This document shows positions 8,409 to 16,799 of a stretch of DNA of 64,000 nt, piece after piece (within the stretch, counting starts at the first letter, position 1; the number at the start of each line of letters is the position of its first letter). Source of the stretch: Planomicrobium sp. Y74 (lineage in GTDB: Bacteria; Bacillota; Bacilli; Bacillales_A; Planococcaceae); NCBI RefSeq assembly GCF_003668635.1, contig NZ_RCWH01000006.1, positions 124,001 through 188,000 on the forward strand, written 5' to 3'. Below the pieces are notes generated by a model. The model was not told the origin of the DNA. It ran no database searches and saw only the letters and a program-made list of their open reading frames with translations. A program made the position numbers and the translations under genes.

Positions 8409-9200
8409 TTATGCTCCTTTGATTAAGTTATAGGTAATGCAAATCGGTTTCTGCGTTCTTGGGTCCATTCCAATTTCAGCGTCGATTCGAAATACTGTTT
8501 TCAATACATCTGCAGTGATGACTTCGTGGCAGGCGCCGGCTTTGATAATTTCTCCATTTTTCATGGCAATCAGGTGGTCGGCGAAACGTGCGGCCTGATT
8601 TAAATCATGTAATACCATGACGATGGTGCGTTCCTGCTCTTCATTCAGCTTCTGCAGAAGTTCGAGAATTTCCAGCTGATGCGCCATATCGAGATATGTA
8701 GTCGGCTCATCGAGGAAAATCATTTCGGTTTCCTGGGCAAGCGCCATGGCGATCCAGACCCGCTGGCGCTGGCCACCCGATAATGCGTCCACTGGATGAT
8801 ATTTAAAAAATTGCGTGCCGGTCACATCGAGTGCCCAGTTGATAATGTCATGGTCCTCGGCGGACAGGCGCCCAAACCCTTTTTGATAAGGGAAGCGGCC
8901 GTAGGACACCAATTCGCCGACTGTCAGGCCTGGTGCATTTTCCGGAGTCTGCGGCAATATGGCGATCTTCCGGGCGAGCTTCTTTGTGTTTTCTTTGGCG
9001 ATATCAGCGCCGTCGAGCACGATGCTGCCTGACTGATGGGGAATAACGCGTGTCAAGGCTTTCAGTAAAGTGGATTTGCCGCAGCCATTCGATCCGATGA
9101 TGGTCGTTATTTTCTTGTCGGGAATGGACAGCGATAAATCTTTTACAATCGCACGGTCTCCGTAGCTGATATCCAGATGCTCAGCGAACAGACGAACCAT
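8409..9200 (-). CDS. Iron-siderophore ABC transporter ATP-binding protein
   Basis: 263-residue ATPase of the FecE/FhuC class that drives siderophore import. Walker A GSNGCGKSTLL, Q-loop ILPQTPENAPGLTVGEL, signature LSGGQRQRVWIAMALAQ, Walker B MIFLDEPTTYLD and H-loop VMVLHDLNQAARFAD are all intact. I start at ATG 9200 (MVRLFAEHLDISYGD): AAGGAGG is 9 bases upstream, and 13 further in-frame upstream codons are not conserved-looking. First gene of the minus-strand operon; the Fur box at 9241-9259 lies 41 bases upstream of the start. Confidence 0.93.
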   Translation of the reverse strand: MVRLFAEHLDISYGDRAIVKDLSLSIPDKKITTIIGSNGCGKSTLLKALTRVIPHQSGSIVLDGADIAKENTKKLARKIAILPQTPENAPGLTVGELVSYGRFPYQKGFGRLSAEDHDIINWALDVTGTQFFKYHPVDALSGGQRQRVWIAMALAQETEMIFLDEPTTYLDMAHQLEILELLQKLNEEQERTIVMVLHDLNQAARFADHLIAMKNGEIIKAGACHEVITADVLKTVFRIDAEIGMDPRTQKPICITYNLIKGA

Positions 9201-9240
9201 AACTTTCAACCTCCTTGTGAAACTGCGTGAGAAATTCATT

Positions 9241-9259
9241 GATAATGATTATCATTTTC
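9241..9259. promoter_or_regulatory. Fur box
   Basis: GATAATGATTATCATTTTC differs from the classic 19-bp Fur consensus GATAATGATAATCATTATC at two positions. It sits in the 132-bp divergent region between the siderophore ATPase gene (minus) and the ferredoxin-NADP reductase-like gene (plus), so Fe-loaded Fur would repress both directions. Confidence 0.9.
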
Positions 9260-9332
9260 AGTACAATCAATACTATAAGGCGAAAGCATATTGTTGTCAA
9301 CGGGAATCTTAAAAAGAAGAGGATGATTCTGA

Positions 9333-10382
9333 ATGAATGAAATAGAAGTTTTTGACGTCACCATTATCGGGGGAGGTCCAGCAGGGCTGTATTCAGCTTT
9401 TTACAGTGGCCTCCGGGAAATGAAAACGAAAATCATTGAATTCCAGCCGCGGCTTGGCGGGAAAATTCACGTCTATCCCGAGAAAATGATCTGGGATGTG
9501 GGAGGCCAGCCGCCGATGCCGGGCGCTAAGCTGATTGACCAATTGGTGGCGCAGGGACTGACATTCAATCCGGAAGTCATTCTCAATGAGAAAATCGAGA
9601 GCATTGAGAAACGGGAAGACGGCTTGTTCAGCCTGGAAGGTTCCTCCGGCCAAATCCATTTGTCGAAGACGGTGATCGTGGCAGTCGGCGGGGGCATTCT
9701 CAATCCGCAAAAACTGGAAATCGAAGGAGCCGAACGTTTTGAAGTATCCAATCTGAATTACACCGTCAAATCGCTCGAGCGTTTCAAAGGAAAGACCGTT
9801 CTCATTTCAGGAGGCGGCAACTCAGCGATTGACTGGGCCAATGAGCTTGAACCGATTGCCGACAAAGTGTTCGTCAGCTACCGGAAAGAATCGCTCGCGG
9901 GGCACGAAGCCCAGGTCAGCCAATTGCTTGGGAGTTCGGCGGTCTGTTATCTGAATACATCCATCAGCCGCTTGATTGCCTCTGATAGCCGAGATGCCAT
10001 TGAGCTCGTCGAATTGACTAATAAGATTAATGGTGAGAAAATATTGCTCCCTATAGATGAAGTCATCATCAATCACGGCTACGAGCGAGACATCAGCTTG
10101 CTCGGCAACAGTCCTTTGGATATCGAGATTGCGGACGATTACTATATTGCGGGAACGCCGAAAAGCGAATCATCGGTCGATGGCCTCTTTGCCGCGGGCG
10201 ATATCCTCCAGCATCCCGGTAAACTAAATCTGATCGCCGGCACATTCCAAGACGCAGCCAACGCCGTCAACCAGGCGAAAAGCTATATCCAACCCGATGC
10301 GAATAAAATCGCCATGGTCTCTTCGCACAATGAAATCTTCAAGAAACGCAATAAAGAATTGGTTAAACAGCTGATGAGTTAA
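9333..10382 (+). CDS. Ferredoxin/flavodoxin-NADP+ reductase, thioredoxin-reductase-like (YumC/YcgT type)
   Basis: 349-residue FAD- and NAD(P)H-binding oxidoreductase. FAD motif GGGPAGLYSAFYSGLREM at the N-terminus, NADP motif ISGGGNSAIDWANEL near residue 155, and the C-terminal FAD motif GLFAAGDI. It lacks the CxxC redox cysteines of thioredoxin reductase, which defines the type-2 ferredoxin-NADP reductase group. Bacillus subtilis has two such proteins, YumC and the Fur-regulated YcgT; the Fur box here and the divergent siderophore genes favour a YcgT-like role in supplying electrons for iron release. Start has GAAGAGGAT 10 bases upstream. A stem-loop pair and array B follow. Confidence 0.88.
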   Translation: MNEIEVFDVTIIGGGPAGLYSAFYSGLREMKTKIIEFQPRLGGKIHVYPEKMIWDVGGQPPMPGAKLIDQLVAQGLTFNPEVILNEKIESIEKREDGLFSLEGSSGQIHLSKTVIVAVGGGILNPQKLEIEGAERFEVSNLNYTVKSLERFKGKTVLISGGGNSAIDWANELEPIADKVFVSYRKESLAGHEAQVSQLLGSSAVCYLNTSISRLIASDSRDAIELVELTNKINGEKILLPIDEVIINHGYERDISLLGNSPLDIEIADDYYIAGTPKSESSVDGLFAAGDILQHPGKLNLIAGTFQDAANAVNQAKSYIQPDANKIAMVSSHNEIFKKRNKELVKQLMS

Positions 10383-10442
10383 GAGAGGCGGCCGGTGTGG
10401 CTGTCTCTTTTTCTTTGCAGGTGGAGTCTAGTTCAAAAGCGT

Positions 10443-10516
10443 GGAGCGGATGTTTTTCGCTGTGCGAAAAACTCCAGTTCTTTAAGGAAACCGCCGCGAG
10501 AGTGGCGGTTTTTTCA
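10443..10516 (+). terminator. Conserved stem-loop pair (copy 2)
   Basis: GGAG..TTTTTCGC-TGT-GCGAAAAA-CTCC (10443-10475), then CCGCC-GCGAGAGT-GGCGG followed by TTTTTTC (10491-10514). Near-identical to copy 1 at 5066-5135, including the TGT loop of hairpin 1. Terminates the reductase gene. Confidence 0.85.
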
Positions 10517-10541
10517 AATCAGGGGGTTGGATTTTTGGTGA

Positions 10542-10788
10542 CCGCAACTAAATTAAGTGTAACCGCAACTAAATGACCGAGAACCGCAACTAAATTGTGA
10601 AATCGCGCAACTAGAATAAAAAATGTGTAAAATACTTCAAATAAATGTTCGCTTTTCATATTTTAGCGCTGAATAATTGCTGATCGCACCTCAATATGAG
10701 ATAACCGCACCTCAAAAGGCAATTTCCGCACCTCGCAGACGAATAGCCGCACCCCAAACGCACCAAGCCGCACCCCAACCCCAAAACC
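10542..10788. repeat. Phased 21-bp repeat array B (4 + 5 units)
   Basis: Left units (CCGCAACTAAA, last one GCGCAACTAGA) start at 10542, 10563, 10584 and 10605. A 79-bp A+T-rich spacer follows. Right units (CCGCACCYCAA) start at 10684, 10705, 10726, 10747 and 10768. All intervals are exactly 21 bp. One right unit with the core CCGCACCTCGCAGACGAATA is identical to a unit in array C, 3.6 kb away. Confidence 0.92.
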
Positions 10789-10892
10789 GCCCCACCCTCA
10801 CCGGTTTTATTAAAATAAATCCCGAAAAAGTTTTCCAGCCGCTGACAGATGTTCTATAATTGTAAGAATATTATAAAGAGGATGTGGGGTTG

Positions 10893-11729
10893 ATGGAGGA
10901 GTTTGACTGGGTAGGCAGCGAGGAGCATTTTGTGGATCAGCCGGATTTGTGGAAGATGCAGAAGATGACAATCGGTCGATTCGGCGGCAATTCGGCGGCA
11001 GGGCAGACGAAGAACGAAGATGCCTGTCTGGCATGGGCGAATCCGGAAGAGGACTGGGAATTGGCGATGATTATGGATGCCCATGACACGGCAGAAAGTG
11101 CAGAAGTGGTCATGGAGCAATTCCTCGCGCATCAAGAAGAGATCAGGTCGTTCTTATCGATGGACGTCAGTTTTGAATTTTTTCAGAGCCTCGAGGCATT
11201 GCTGCTGCGGATATTCCGGCAAAAGGATTTCCTGGCGACGTGCCGGGAGATACAAGGCGAAACTGCCTGTTTGATCGCCATTCGCAAAGGCAAGCACCTG
11301 TATTGGTTTTCAGTCGGCGACTGTCTGCTCTATCTGTTTCATCCTGAACTTGCGGCAATGGGACAATACCAGCTGAACCAGCGTCATTTTTACGAGTGGA
11401 TCGGACGCAATAACAGCTTTGCCCAGGCGGTGCCGAGTTTCAGCAGCGGCTTGCGTGAACTCCGGCAAGGGCACAACCGAGTCCAGTTGGCGACAGACGG
11501 CCTCACAGAATGCCCGGGCGAACCTTACGCGGATCCGGTAAATATCTATGGACAATTTGATGGAATAAATGAAGAAGCAGGCATCCAGACGTTGCTCGAA
11601 ACAGTGCAGCAACAAGGTGTGCGCGACAGTGTCACGCTCGTCACCTGGACAGTGGAAGTTGCAGAAAAGCCGCTATATGCCAGCAATCAGCAAACTGTTA
11701 CGAAAGAGGATAGTTGGGGTGTTGAATAA
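10893..11729 (+). CDS. PP2C-like protein phosphatase domain protein
   Basis: 278 residues resembling a diverged PP2C (PPM) serine/threonine phosphatase. Recognisable elements in order: GQTKNEDACLAW (family K/QGxxNEDA), MIMDAHDTAESAE (family DGHGG, here changed to DAHDT), GETACLIAIRKGKHLYWFSVGDCLLYLF (GST..L..AxVGDSRxYL), LATDGL and DSVTLVTW (DNxTxxxV). Metal-binding aspartates appear mostly kept, but the DGHGG change makes activity uncertain. I prefer ATG 10893 with AGAGGA 10 bases upstream. Its last codons overlap the next gene by 11 bases. Substrate unknown. Confidence 0.7.
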   Translation: MEEFDWVGSEEHFVDQPDLWKMQKMTIGRFGGNSAAGQTKNEDACLAWANPEEDWELAMIMDAHDTAESAEVVMEQFLAHQEEIRSFLSMDVSFEFFQSLEALLLRIFRQKDFLATCREIQGETACLIAIRKGKHLYWFSVGDCLLYLFHPELAAMGQYQLNQRHFYEWIGRNNSFAQAVPSFSSGLRELRQGHNRVQLATDGLTECPGEPYADPVNIYGQFDGINEEAGIQTLLETVQQQGVRDSVTLVTWTVEVAEKPLYASNQQTVTKEDSWGVE

Positions 11730-12126
11730 AGCGACGGCAGCCAAGCCTAGTCCGCGGCTCAAGGAATTGATGGCTTTTGCAATGGCGAAGGAGCGGGTAG
11801 AAGCGGAATATGCTCAGTATGTTAAAAATCCAAACCGTTATTTGTATTTGATGGAAGAAGCAGCGTTTATCGGCATCGAATTGAAAGACGCATCGTGTTG
11901 TGAAATTCGTCATATTGCAGTTGTCGATGATTATCGCGGCAGCGGAATCGGATCACGGATGATTGAAGACATCATCAAGCTCCATGGTATTCAGGAAATT
12001 TCTGCAGAAACAGATGTAGATGCTGTCGGTTTCTACCGGAAAATCGGATTCAATATAAAAAGCCTGGGCGAAAAATACCCAGGCCGAGAACGATTTTATT
12101 GTGCGAAGACTTTGCCTTCCAAATGA
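11719..12126 (+). CDS. GNAT-family N-acetyltransferase
   Basis: About 135 residues. The acetyl-CoA loop is in IRHIAVVDDYRGSGIGSRMIEDII (motif A, R/QxxGxG), and the C-terminal VGFYRKIGFNI is motif B. The start is a GTG at 11719 (or TTG 11722), overlapping the PP2C-like gene end; AAAGAGGA lies 8 bases upstream. Upstream in-frame codons are out-of-frame coding sequence of that gene. The 3' end overlaps the convergent histidine phosphatase gene by 31 bases. Substrate not predictable. Confidence 0.8.
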   Translation: MLNKATAAKPSPRLKELMAFAMAKERVEAEYAQYVKNPNRYLYLMEEAAFIGIELKDASCCEIRHIAVVDDYRGSGIGSRMIEDIIKLHGIQEISAETDVDAVGFYRKIGFNIKSLGEKYPGRERFYCAKTLPSK

Positions 12127-12692
12127 CGCGTGCAGTTATAAAGCGGACATTGCCACGCTCCTTCAAAATTTTTCAGGATTGTGATCGATGTATTGTCGAG
12201 CAGGGTCTTTTTGAATTGCTCGGGCAATAATGATCTAAGCGTCAACCCAATCAAGCCGCCGTGGCTGACGACAAGTACCCGTTTGCCGGGATAATTTTTT
12301 ATAATATCCTGCAGGGCAGCGGTTGCGCGTTCTGCCACCGCTTCACGCGTCTCCATTCCGAGGTCGAGCGAGCGCCAGTCAGTACCCCATTTTGCCACGC
12401 GTTGCTCTTCCGTCGTGCCTTCGATTTCGCCGCCGTTCATTTCGCGCAGGCGCGTATCAAAATGGCTGATGGGCAGATCGAGTTTTGCGCCGATGATTTC
12501 AGCGGTTTCCTTGGCGCGCTCCAAATCGCTGGCGATGATAAGGTCCCAATCCTCTTCGGCTGCCAGCCGTTCGGATAACGCGATTGCTTGCTCCCTGCCG
12601 GTTTTATTCAGCGGGATATTGCTGTTGCCCTGCGCAATCCCGAGCAGATTCCATTCTGTAATGCCATGTCTGACGATGCCGATTGTGGTCAT
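12096..12692 (-). CDS. Histidine phosphatase family protein (phosphoglycerate mutase-like)
   Basis: 198 residues starting MTTIGIVRHGITEWN, which contains the catalytic RHG motif of the branch-1 histidine phosphatase superfamily. The second catalytic His is in VLVVSHGGLIGLTLRSLLP, and the acidic residue in RLREMNGGEIEG. Small members of this size act as broad phosphatases (PhoE or cobalamin/ribazole phosphatase-like); the substrate is not clear. ATG 12692 is chosen because AAGGAG lies 8-9 bases upstream. The gene is convergent with, and overlaps, the preceding GNAT gene. Confidence 0.85.
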   Translation of the reverse strand: MTTIGIVRHGITEWNLLGIAQGNSNIPLNKTGREQAIALSERLAAEEDWDLIIASDLERAKETAEIIGAKLDLPISHFDTRLREMNGGEIEGTTEEQRVAKWGTDWRSLDLGMETREAVAERATAALQDIIKNYPGKRVLVVSHGGLIGLTLRSLLPEQFKKTLLDNTSITILKNFEGAWQCPLYNCTRHLEGKVFAQ

Positions 12693-12784
12693 CCCATCCA
12701 ACTCCTTTGCCGATATTTCTAATTTCAGAATAACGCAATTGCTCCATTTGCGCACTCACCAAAATCGAACAGGGAGGAATACAT

Positions 12785-13354
12785 ATGAATGAAACGCCAA
12801 TAATCTACAGCCAATTGCCGACCATTGAAAGTGAGCGCTTATTATTGCGGAAGCTTGAACTGGCGGATGCCGAGGATATGTTCGAGTACGCATCCGAACC
12901 TGCGGTATCCCGTTTCATGCCCTGGCAGGCGCATCAAACGACTGACGATACGAGAGAGTTTATCGATTTTATCCGGAAAGGCTATGAAGACAATAAAAAG
13001 CTGACTTGGGCCATCGAGTTGAAGGGTGAAAACAAGATGATCGGCACCATCGATTTCGTCAGCTGGCTGCAGAGGCGGCAACGCGCGGAAGTGGGCTATA
13101 CGCTGTCCCATCATTATTGGGGGCAGGGGCTGATGCTTGAAGCCGCTGAGACGTTGATCGATTTCGGCTTCAAGAAAATGGACCTCATTAAAGTCGAAGC
13201 GCCGATCATGCTGGATAATAAACAATCACAGCACGTCGCCGAAAAACTTGGCATGATTCGGGAAGGGGTATTGCGCAAGCACATGATCATCAAAGGAGAG
13301 TTTGTTGATCTGGCAATGTACGCGGTGCTGAAGGACGAATTTTATTCGCGTTAG
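12785..13354 (+). CDS. GNAT-family acetyltransferase, RimJ/RimL type
   Basis: 189 residues. Begins with the typical IESERLLLRKLELADAEDMF; the acetyl-CoA site lies in VGYTLSHHYWGQGLMLEAAETLIDFGF, followed by NKQSQHVAEKLGMIREGVLRK. These are hallmarks of Acetyltransf_3 enzymes that act on ribosomal protein N-termini or small molecules. GGGAGGAATACAT precedes the ATG. Single gene between the divergent phosphatase and a TauE gene. Confidence 0.88.
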   Translation: MNETPIIYSQLPTIESERLLLRKLELADAEDMFEYASEPAVSRFMPWQAHQTTDDTREFIDFIRKGYEDNKKLTWAIELKGENKMIGTIDFVSWLQRRQRAEVGYTLSHHYWGQGLMLEAAETLIDFGFKKMDLIKVEAPIMLDNKQSQHVAEKLGMIREGVLRKHMIIKGEFVDLAMYAVLKDEFYSR

Positions 13355-13401
13355 GCGTGTGGTAAAATCGCTGTCAATCTAATTGTAAGGCGGGTGCTCT
13401 T

Positions 13402-14118
13402 GTGGAAGTCCTTTTGTTCATCGCGATTATCCTGACGGCGTCCATGCTTCAGACCAGCACCGGTTTCGGATTCTCGATTCTGGCGACACCTTTTCTGCTG
13501 CTTCTTTTCGGCGTCAGTGACGCCATCCAAATAAACCTTGTGCTGTCGCTCATCATTTCGTCAGCGCTGATCACAAAAATACGAAACGACATCGATTTCG
13601 GTATTTTGAAAAGGCTAATTATCGGCGGTATCACAGGCATGCCGATTGGCATCGCTGTTTTTGTTTTTGCCGATATGCAGAAGTTGAAACTCGGCATCAG
13701 TTTAGTAATTCTGCTGTTGACGGTTTTGCTGATTTTATCCCTGCGCATTCGGCGTACAAATGGCCGCGATTTCCTTTTCGGCGGCTTATCGGGAAGCCTG
13801 ACGACCAGCATCGGCATGCCGGGGCCACCGCTGCTGCTGTATTTTTTAGGTACCGATACCCTAAAGGAAAAGCTTCGGGGAACAACGCTCGCGTTTTACC
13901 TGTTCATTTATTCGGTCAGCCTGGTGCTGCAAATTATTTTTACCGGCACTCAGAGGACCGTCTGGATCTCCAGCGCGATGGCCATCCCAATTGTGCTGCT
14001 CGGCCTGTATCTCGGTCAGCGGCTGTTTCACCGAATCGATCAGCGCACTTTCCGGTATGTGACTTATGCGATTTTGCTGTTTACGGGTTTGTATTTGTTG
14101 AGGGATAATTTGGGCTGA
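13402..14118 (+). CDS. TauE/SafE-family membrane exporter
   Basis: 238 residues with about 7-8 hydrophobic helices. The early TGFGFSILATPFLLLLFG and the mid FGGLSGSLTTSIGMPGPPLLLYF match the two repeats of the TauE/SafE (DUF81) family, which exports sulfite or organosulfur anions or imports other small anions. GTG start with AAGGCGGGTG 6-10 bases upstream. It stands 47 bases after the GNAT gene and ends before array C. Confidence 0.85.
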   Translation: MEVLLFIAIILTASMLQTSTGFGFSILATPFLLLLFGVSDAIQINLVLSLIISSALITKIRNDIDFGILKRLIIGGITGMPIGIAVFVFADMQKLKLGISLVILLLTVLLILSLRIRRTNGRDFLFGGLSGSLTTSIGMPGPPLLLYFLGTDTLKEKLRGTTLAFYLFIYSVSLVLQIIFTGTQRTVWISSAMAIPIVLLGLYLGQRLFHRIDQRTFRYVTYAILLFTGLYLLRDNLG

Positions 14119-14161
14119 GCACTATGGAATAAAAACGAAAATGTCTTTGAATATTTTCTAA

Positions 14162-14409
14162 CCGCAACTAAATTGGCTGCAACCGCAACTAAATTAGGGT
14201 TAACCGCAACTAAACTGCGAAATCGCGCAACTAAAAATAAAGTATTGTAAAATATTTCATATTATTATTCATTTTTTCATATATGGTCCTTGAAAAATTG
14301 CCGACCGCACCTCAAATGAAGATAACCGCACCTCGCAGACGAATAGCCGCACCCCAAATGAGCCAAGCCGCACTCCAAACGGTTCAACCCGCACCCCAAC
14401 ATAAAAAAG
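14162..14409. repeat. Phased 21-bp repeat array C (4 + 5 units)
   Basis: Left units (CCGCAACTAAA) start at 14162, 14183, 14204 and 14225. An 80-bp spacer follows. Right units (CCGCACCYCAA or CCGCACTCCAA) start at 14305, 14326, 14347, 14368 and 14389. Every interval is 21 bp. It shares one exact unit with array B (at 14326) and the ACGGTTCAACCC segment with array A (unit at 14368). No stem-loop pair precedes it, unlike A and B; a terminator follows at once. Confidence 0.92.
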
Positions 14410-14453
14410 CCATCTTTCTCACCGGCAAACGGTGCAAGAAAGATGGCTTTTCA
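14403..14453. terminator. Bidirectional terminator between array C and the aldo/keto reductase gene
   Basis: AAAAAAGCCATCTTTCT pairs with AGAAAGATGGCTTTT, with an inner CACCG-GCAAA-CGGTG hairpin. T-rich on both strands; serves the minus-strand aldo/keto reductase gene. Confidence 0.85.
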
Positions 14454-14463
14454 CATCATACAA

Positions 14464-15303
14464 TCAAAAATCAAAATTATCCGGGTCCGGACCGACACGC
14501 CGGTTTTCATTCAGCGCGGAAATGCGTTCCATGTCATCGTCGGTCAATTCGAAATCGAATATTTGGGCATTCTGGATAATGCGCGGTTCTTTTGAAGATT
14601 TCGGAATGGTGATGACGCCGTTTTGAAGATCCCAGCGCAAGATGACCTGTGCCGGGGTTTTCTCGGTTTTCATCGCAATTTCCTCGAGGACGGGATGGTC
14701 GAGCAGCTTGCCTTGCATGAGCGGCGACCAGGCTTCCAATTGGATATTGCGTGCTTTGCAGAATTGATGAAGTTCTTCCTGCGTCAGGAGCGGATGGTAC
14801 TCGACTTGATTGACCATCGGCACGATATCCACGTCCTTCAATACATTCTCCAGATGGTGAATATGGAAGTTGCATACACCGATCGCTCTGACGCGTCCGT
14901 CTTGATACAGTTTTTCAAGCGCGCGCCATGTGTCTTTGTATTTTCCTTCCACCGGCCAATGGATTAAATATAAATCGAGGTAATCGAGACCCAGCTTTTC
15001 CAAACTCGCTTCGTATGCGGCAAGTGCAGAATCGTAACCAAGATCTGAGTTCCACACTTTCGATGTGATAAAGACATCTTCTCGGGACAGTCCGGTTTCC
15101 TCGAGCGCTTCGCGAACTCCCCGGCCGACACCGGCTTCATTGCCATACATTGCGGCGGTATCAATGCTCCGGTAACCATTGACGATTGCTGTCCGCACGC
15201 AATTGGCGGTTTCGTCGCCGTCCTTCAGCCCTGACACGCCGAGGCCAAACCAGGGCATTTCCACGGCGTTATGCAAAGTACTGGCGGATGCCAGATTTTT
15301 CAT
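14464..15303 (-). CDS. Aldo/keto reductase
   Basis: 279-residue NADPH-dependent carbonyl reductase with the AKR barrel. Present are GYRSIDTAAMYGNEAGVGRG (catalytic Asp and Tyr), the catalytic Lys in FITSKVWNSD, the His in LIHWPVEGKYKDTWRALEKL, and the cofactor-binding IPKSSKEPRIIQNAQIFDFEL. Closest in look to Bacillus YvgN/YtbE glyoxal/methylglyoxal reductases. ATG 15303 is preceded by GGGAGG at 8 bases. Monocistronic. Confidence 0.92.
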   Translation of the reverse strand: MKNLASASTLHNAVEMPWFGLGVSGLKDGDETANCVRTAIVNGYRSIDTAAMYGNEAGVGRGVREALEETGLSREDVFITSKVWNSDLGYDSALAAYEASLEKLGLDYLDLYLIHWPVEGKYKDTWRALEKLYQDGRVRAIGVCNFHIHHLENVLKDVDIVPMVNQVEYHPLLTQEELHQFCKARNIQLEAWSPLMQGKLLDHPVLEEIAMKTEKTPAQVILRWDLQNGVITIPKSSKEPRIIQNAQIFDFELTDDDMERISALNENRRVGPDPDNFDF

Positions 15304-15395
15304 CGGATGAACACCTCCCAATCGTAAATAACTTGTCTTCTAATATACCCGCTGTTCCAATAAAAAAACGGGCGTCACATCAGGCGGCAGCTGCG

Positions 15396-16625
15396 TTACG
15401 CTTTTGCAGACTGCCTTTTCTTTTCGGTTTTATCGATTACGGTCGTTCCGACAAGATCACCGGTTACATTCAGCATCGTTGCGCCCATGCCGACAAGTGC
15501 ATCAATCGCGGTCAACAGCGCAACAGCTTCCATCGGCAGCCCGAGCTGTGCGAAGACAGTGGCGATCATGACGATGCCGGCACCTGGCACGCCGGCTGTT
15601 CCGACAGAGGCAAGCGTACCGACGAGCACCACCATCAGCATATCCGGCAAGGACAATGGATTGCCGGTCAAATTGGCGGCAAAAGCGGCGGAAACAGCGA
15701 TTCTGATGGCGGCTCCGTCCATATTGATGGTTGCGCCGAGAGGCAGGCTGAAACCATACAAGCTTTTCGACAAACCGAGACCGCGTGCCGCTTCCAGTGT
15801 CAGCGGCAGAGTGCCGGAGCTGCTTTGCGTAACGAACGCCGTCAGCATCGGTGTCCGCGCATAGCGGAAGAATGTTCCCGGTTTTATTTTCATCAAAATC
15901 AAAAGAAGAGTGTAAAGCACAATCTGCACGGCGATGGCCGCATACAGCACAAGCACCATTTCACCGAGTGACAGCAATGTATCAAGACCCTGGTTGCCGA
16001 CCACTTCGGCCATGATGGCGAAAACGCCGATCGGCACATATTGCAGAATCACCTTCAGGACGACGATCGTCGCTTCATTTAAACCATTGACGGTTTTATA
16101 AAGGTGTTCCCCGAGCTCTCCGAATTCCGAAGAGCCGCGCATATAGGCGATTGCCAATCCGAATGCGAAAGCGGTGAAAATGATGCCGAGCAGATTCATT
16201 TCAGTGAAAGCGGTAAAGATGTTCGATGGCACGATATTCAACAGCACACTGATGACGCCGGGATTTTCCGGTGCTTCGAAAGTTTCACCGGCAGGCAGCG
16301 ACATACCGGTGCCCGGCTGGAATAGGCTTGCGACGGTCAATCCGACCATGATGGCGAACGCCGAACTTAAAACATAATAGAGAAATACCTTTCCGCCCAT
16401 GCGTCCAAGGTCACCAAGCCGGCTCTGGTTGACGCCGACCATCAAGGTGAACAGGATCAGCGGGATGATCAGGAAGGTCAATAAATTCAGCAGCAGATCT
16501 CCGAGCGGTGCAAGCACCGCAGCGTCTTCGCCGAACAGCAGCCCGACCACGACACCGAGGATCAAGGCGATGGTGATTTTAACAACTAAAGATGTATCGA
16601 TATAAGTTCTCCAAAGGGCTTTCAT
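15396..16625 (-). CDS. Dicarboxylate/amino acid:cation symporter (DAACS family, GltP/GltT-like)
   Basis: 409-residue secondary transporter for glutamate, aspartate or C4-dicarboxylates coupled to H+ or Na+. Two re-entrant hairpins are recognisable: the serine-rich TQSSSGTLPLTLEAARGLG and the later LVGTLASVGTAGVPGAGIVM. Between them lies the cation/substrate-binding helix PLGATINMDGAAIR (NMDGA motif). The C-terminal helix holds the binding residues in MLNVTGDLVGTTVIDK. AAGGAGGC lies 5-8 bases upstream of the ATG. Monocistronic; a T-box leader starts on the other strand upstream. Confidence 0.93.
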   Translation of the reverse strand: MKALWRTYIDTSLVVKITIALILGVVVGLLFGEDAAVLAPLGDLLLNLLTFLIIPLILFTLMVGVNQSRLGDLGRMGGKVFLYYVLSSAFAIMVGLTVASLFQPGTGMSLPAGETFEAPENPGVISVLLNIVPSNIFTAFTEMNLLGIIFTAFAFGLAIAYMRGSSEFGELGEHLYKTVNGLNEATIVVLKVILQYVPIGVFAIMAEVVGNQGLDTLLSLGEMVLVLYAAIAVQIVLYTLLLILMKIKPGTFFRYARTPMLTAFVTQSSSGTLPLTLEAARGLGLSKSLYGFSLPLGATINMDGAAIRIAVSAAFAANLTGNPLSLPDMLMVVLVGTLASVGTAGVPGAGIVMIATVFAQLGLPMEAVALLTAIDALVGMGATMLNVTGDLVGTTVIDKTEKKRQSAKA

Positions 16626-16799
16626 ATACTGCCTCCTTCAAAAATTATTGAAATATAATTTAATCCGTACGAAATTACTTGGAATTAACCATTACAGTAG
16701 ATGAAGGGCCGGCAGCTGTCAAAGCCGTTGCTCAAAAGGATGGTTCTATAATCAAAAATTTACCCTATACACTATTAGTGCCCAATGTTATCCTATTGA

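Noticed and set aside
5163..14409. Reading the CCGCACCCCAA arrays as genes for heptapeptide-repeat proteins (xxAPQxx)
   Set aside because: The 21-bp period keeps a frame open, but there is no ribosome binding site, filler codons are unconstrained, stop codons follow at once, and related arrays with 20-bp periods cannot keep a frame.
15186..15971. 261-codon open frame opposite the symporter and aldo/keto reductase genes
   Set aside because: Lies antisense to two clear genes, with histidine/glutamine-rich sequence typical of shadow frames.
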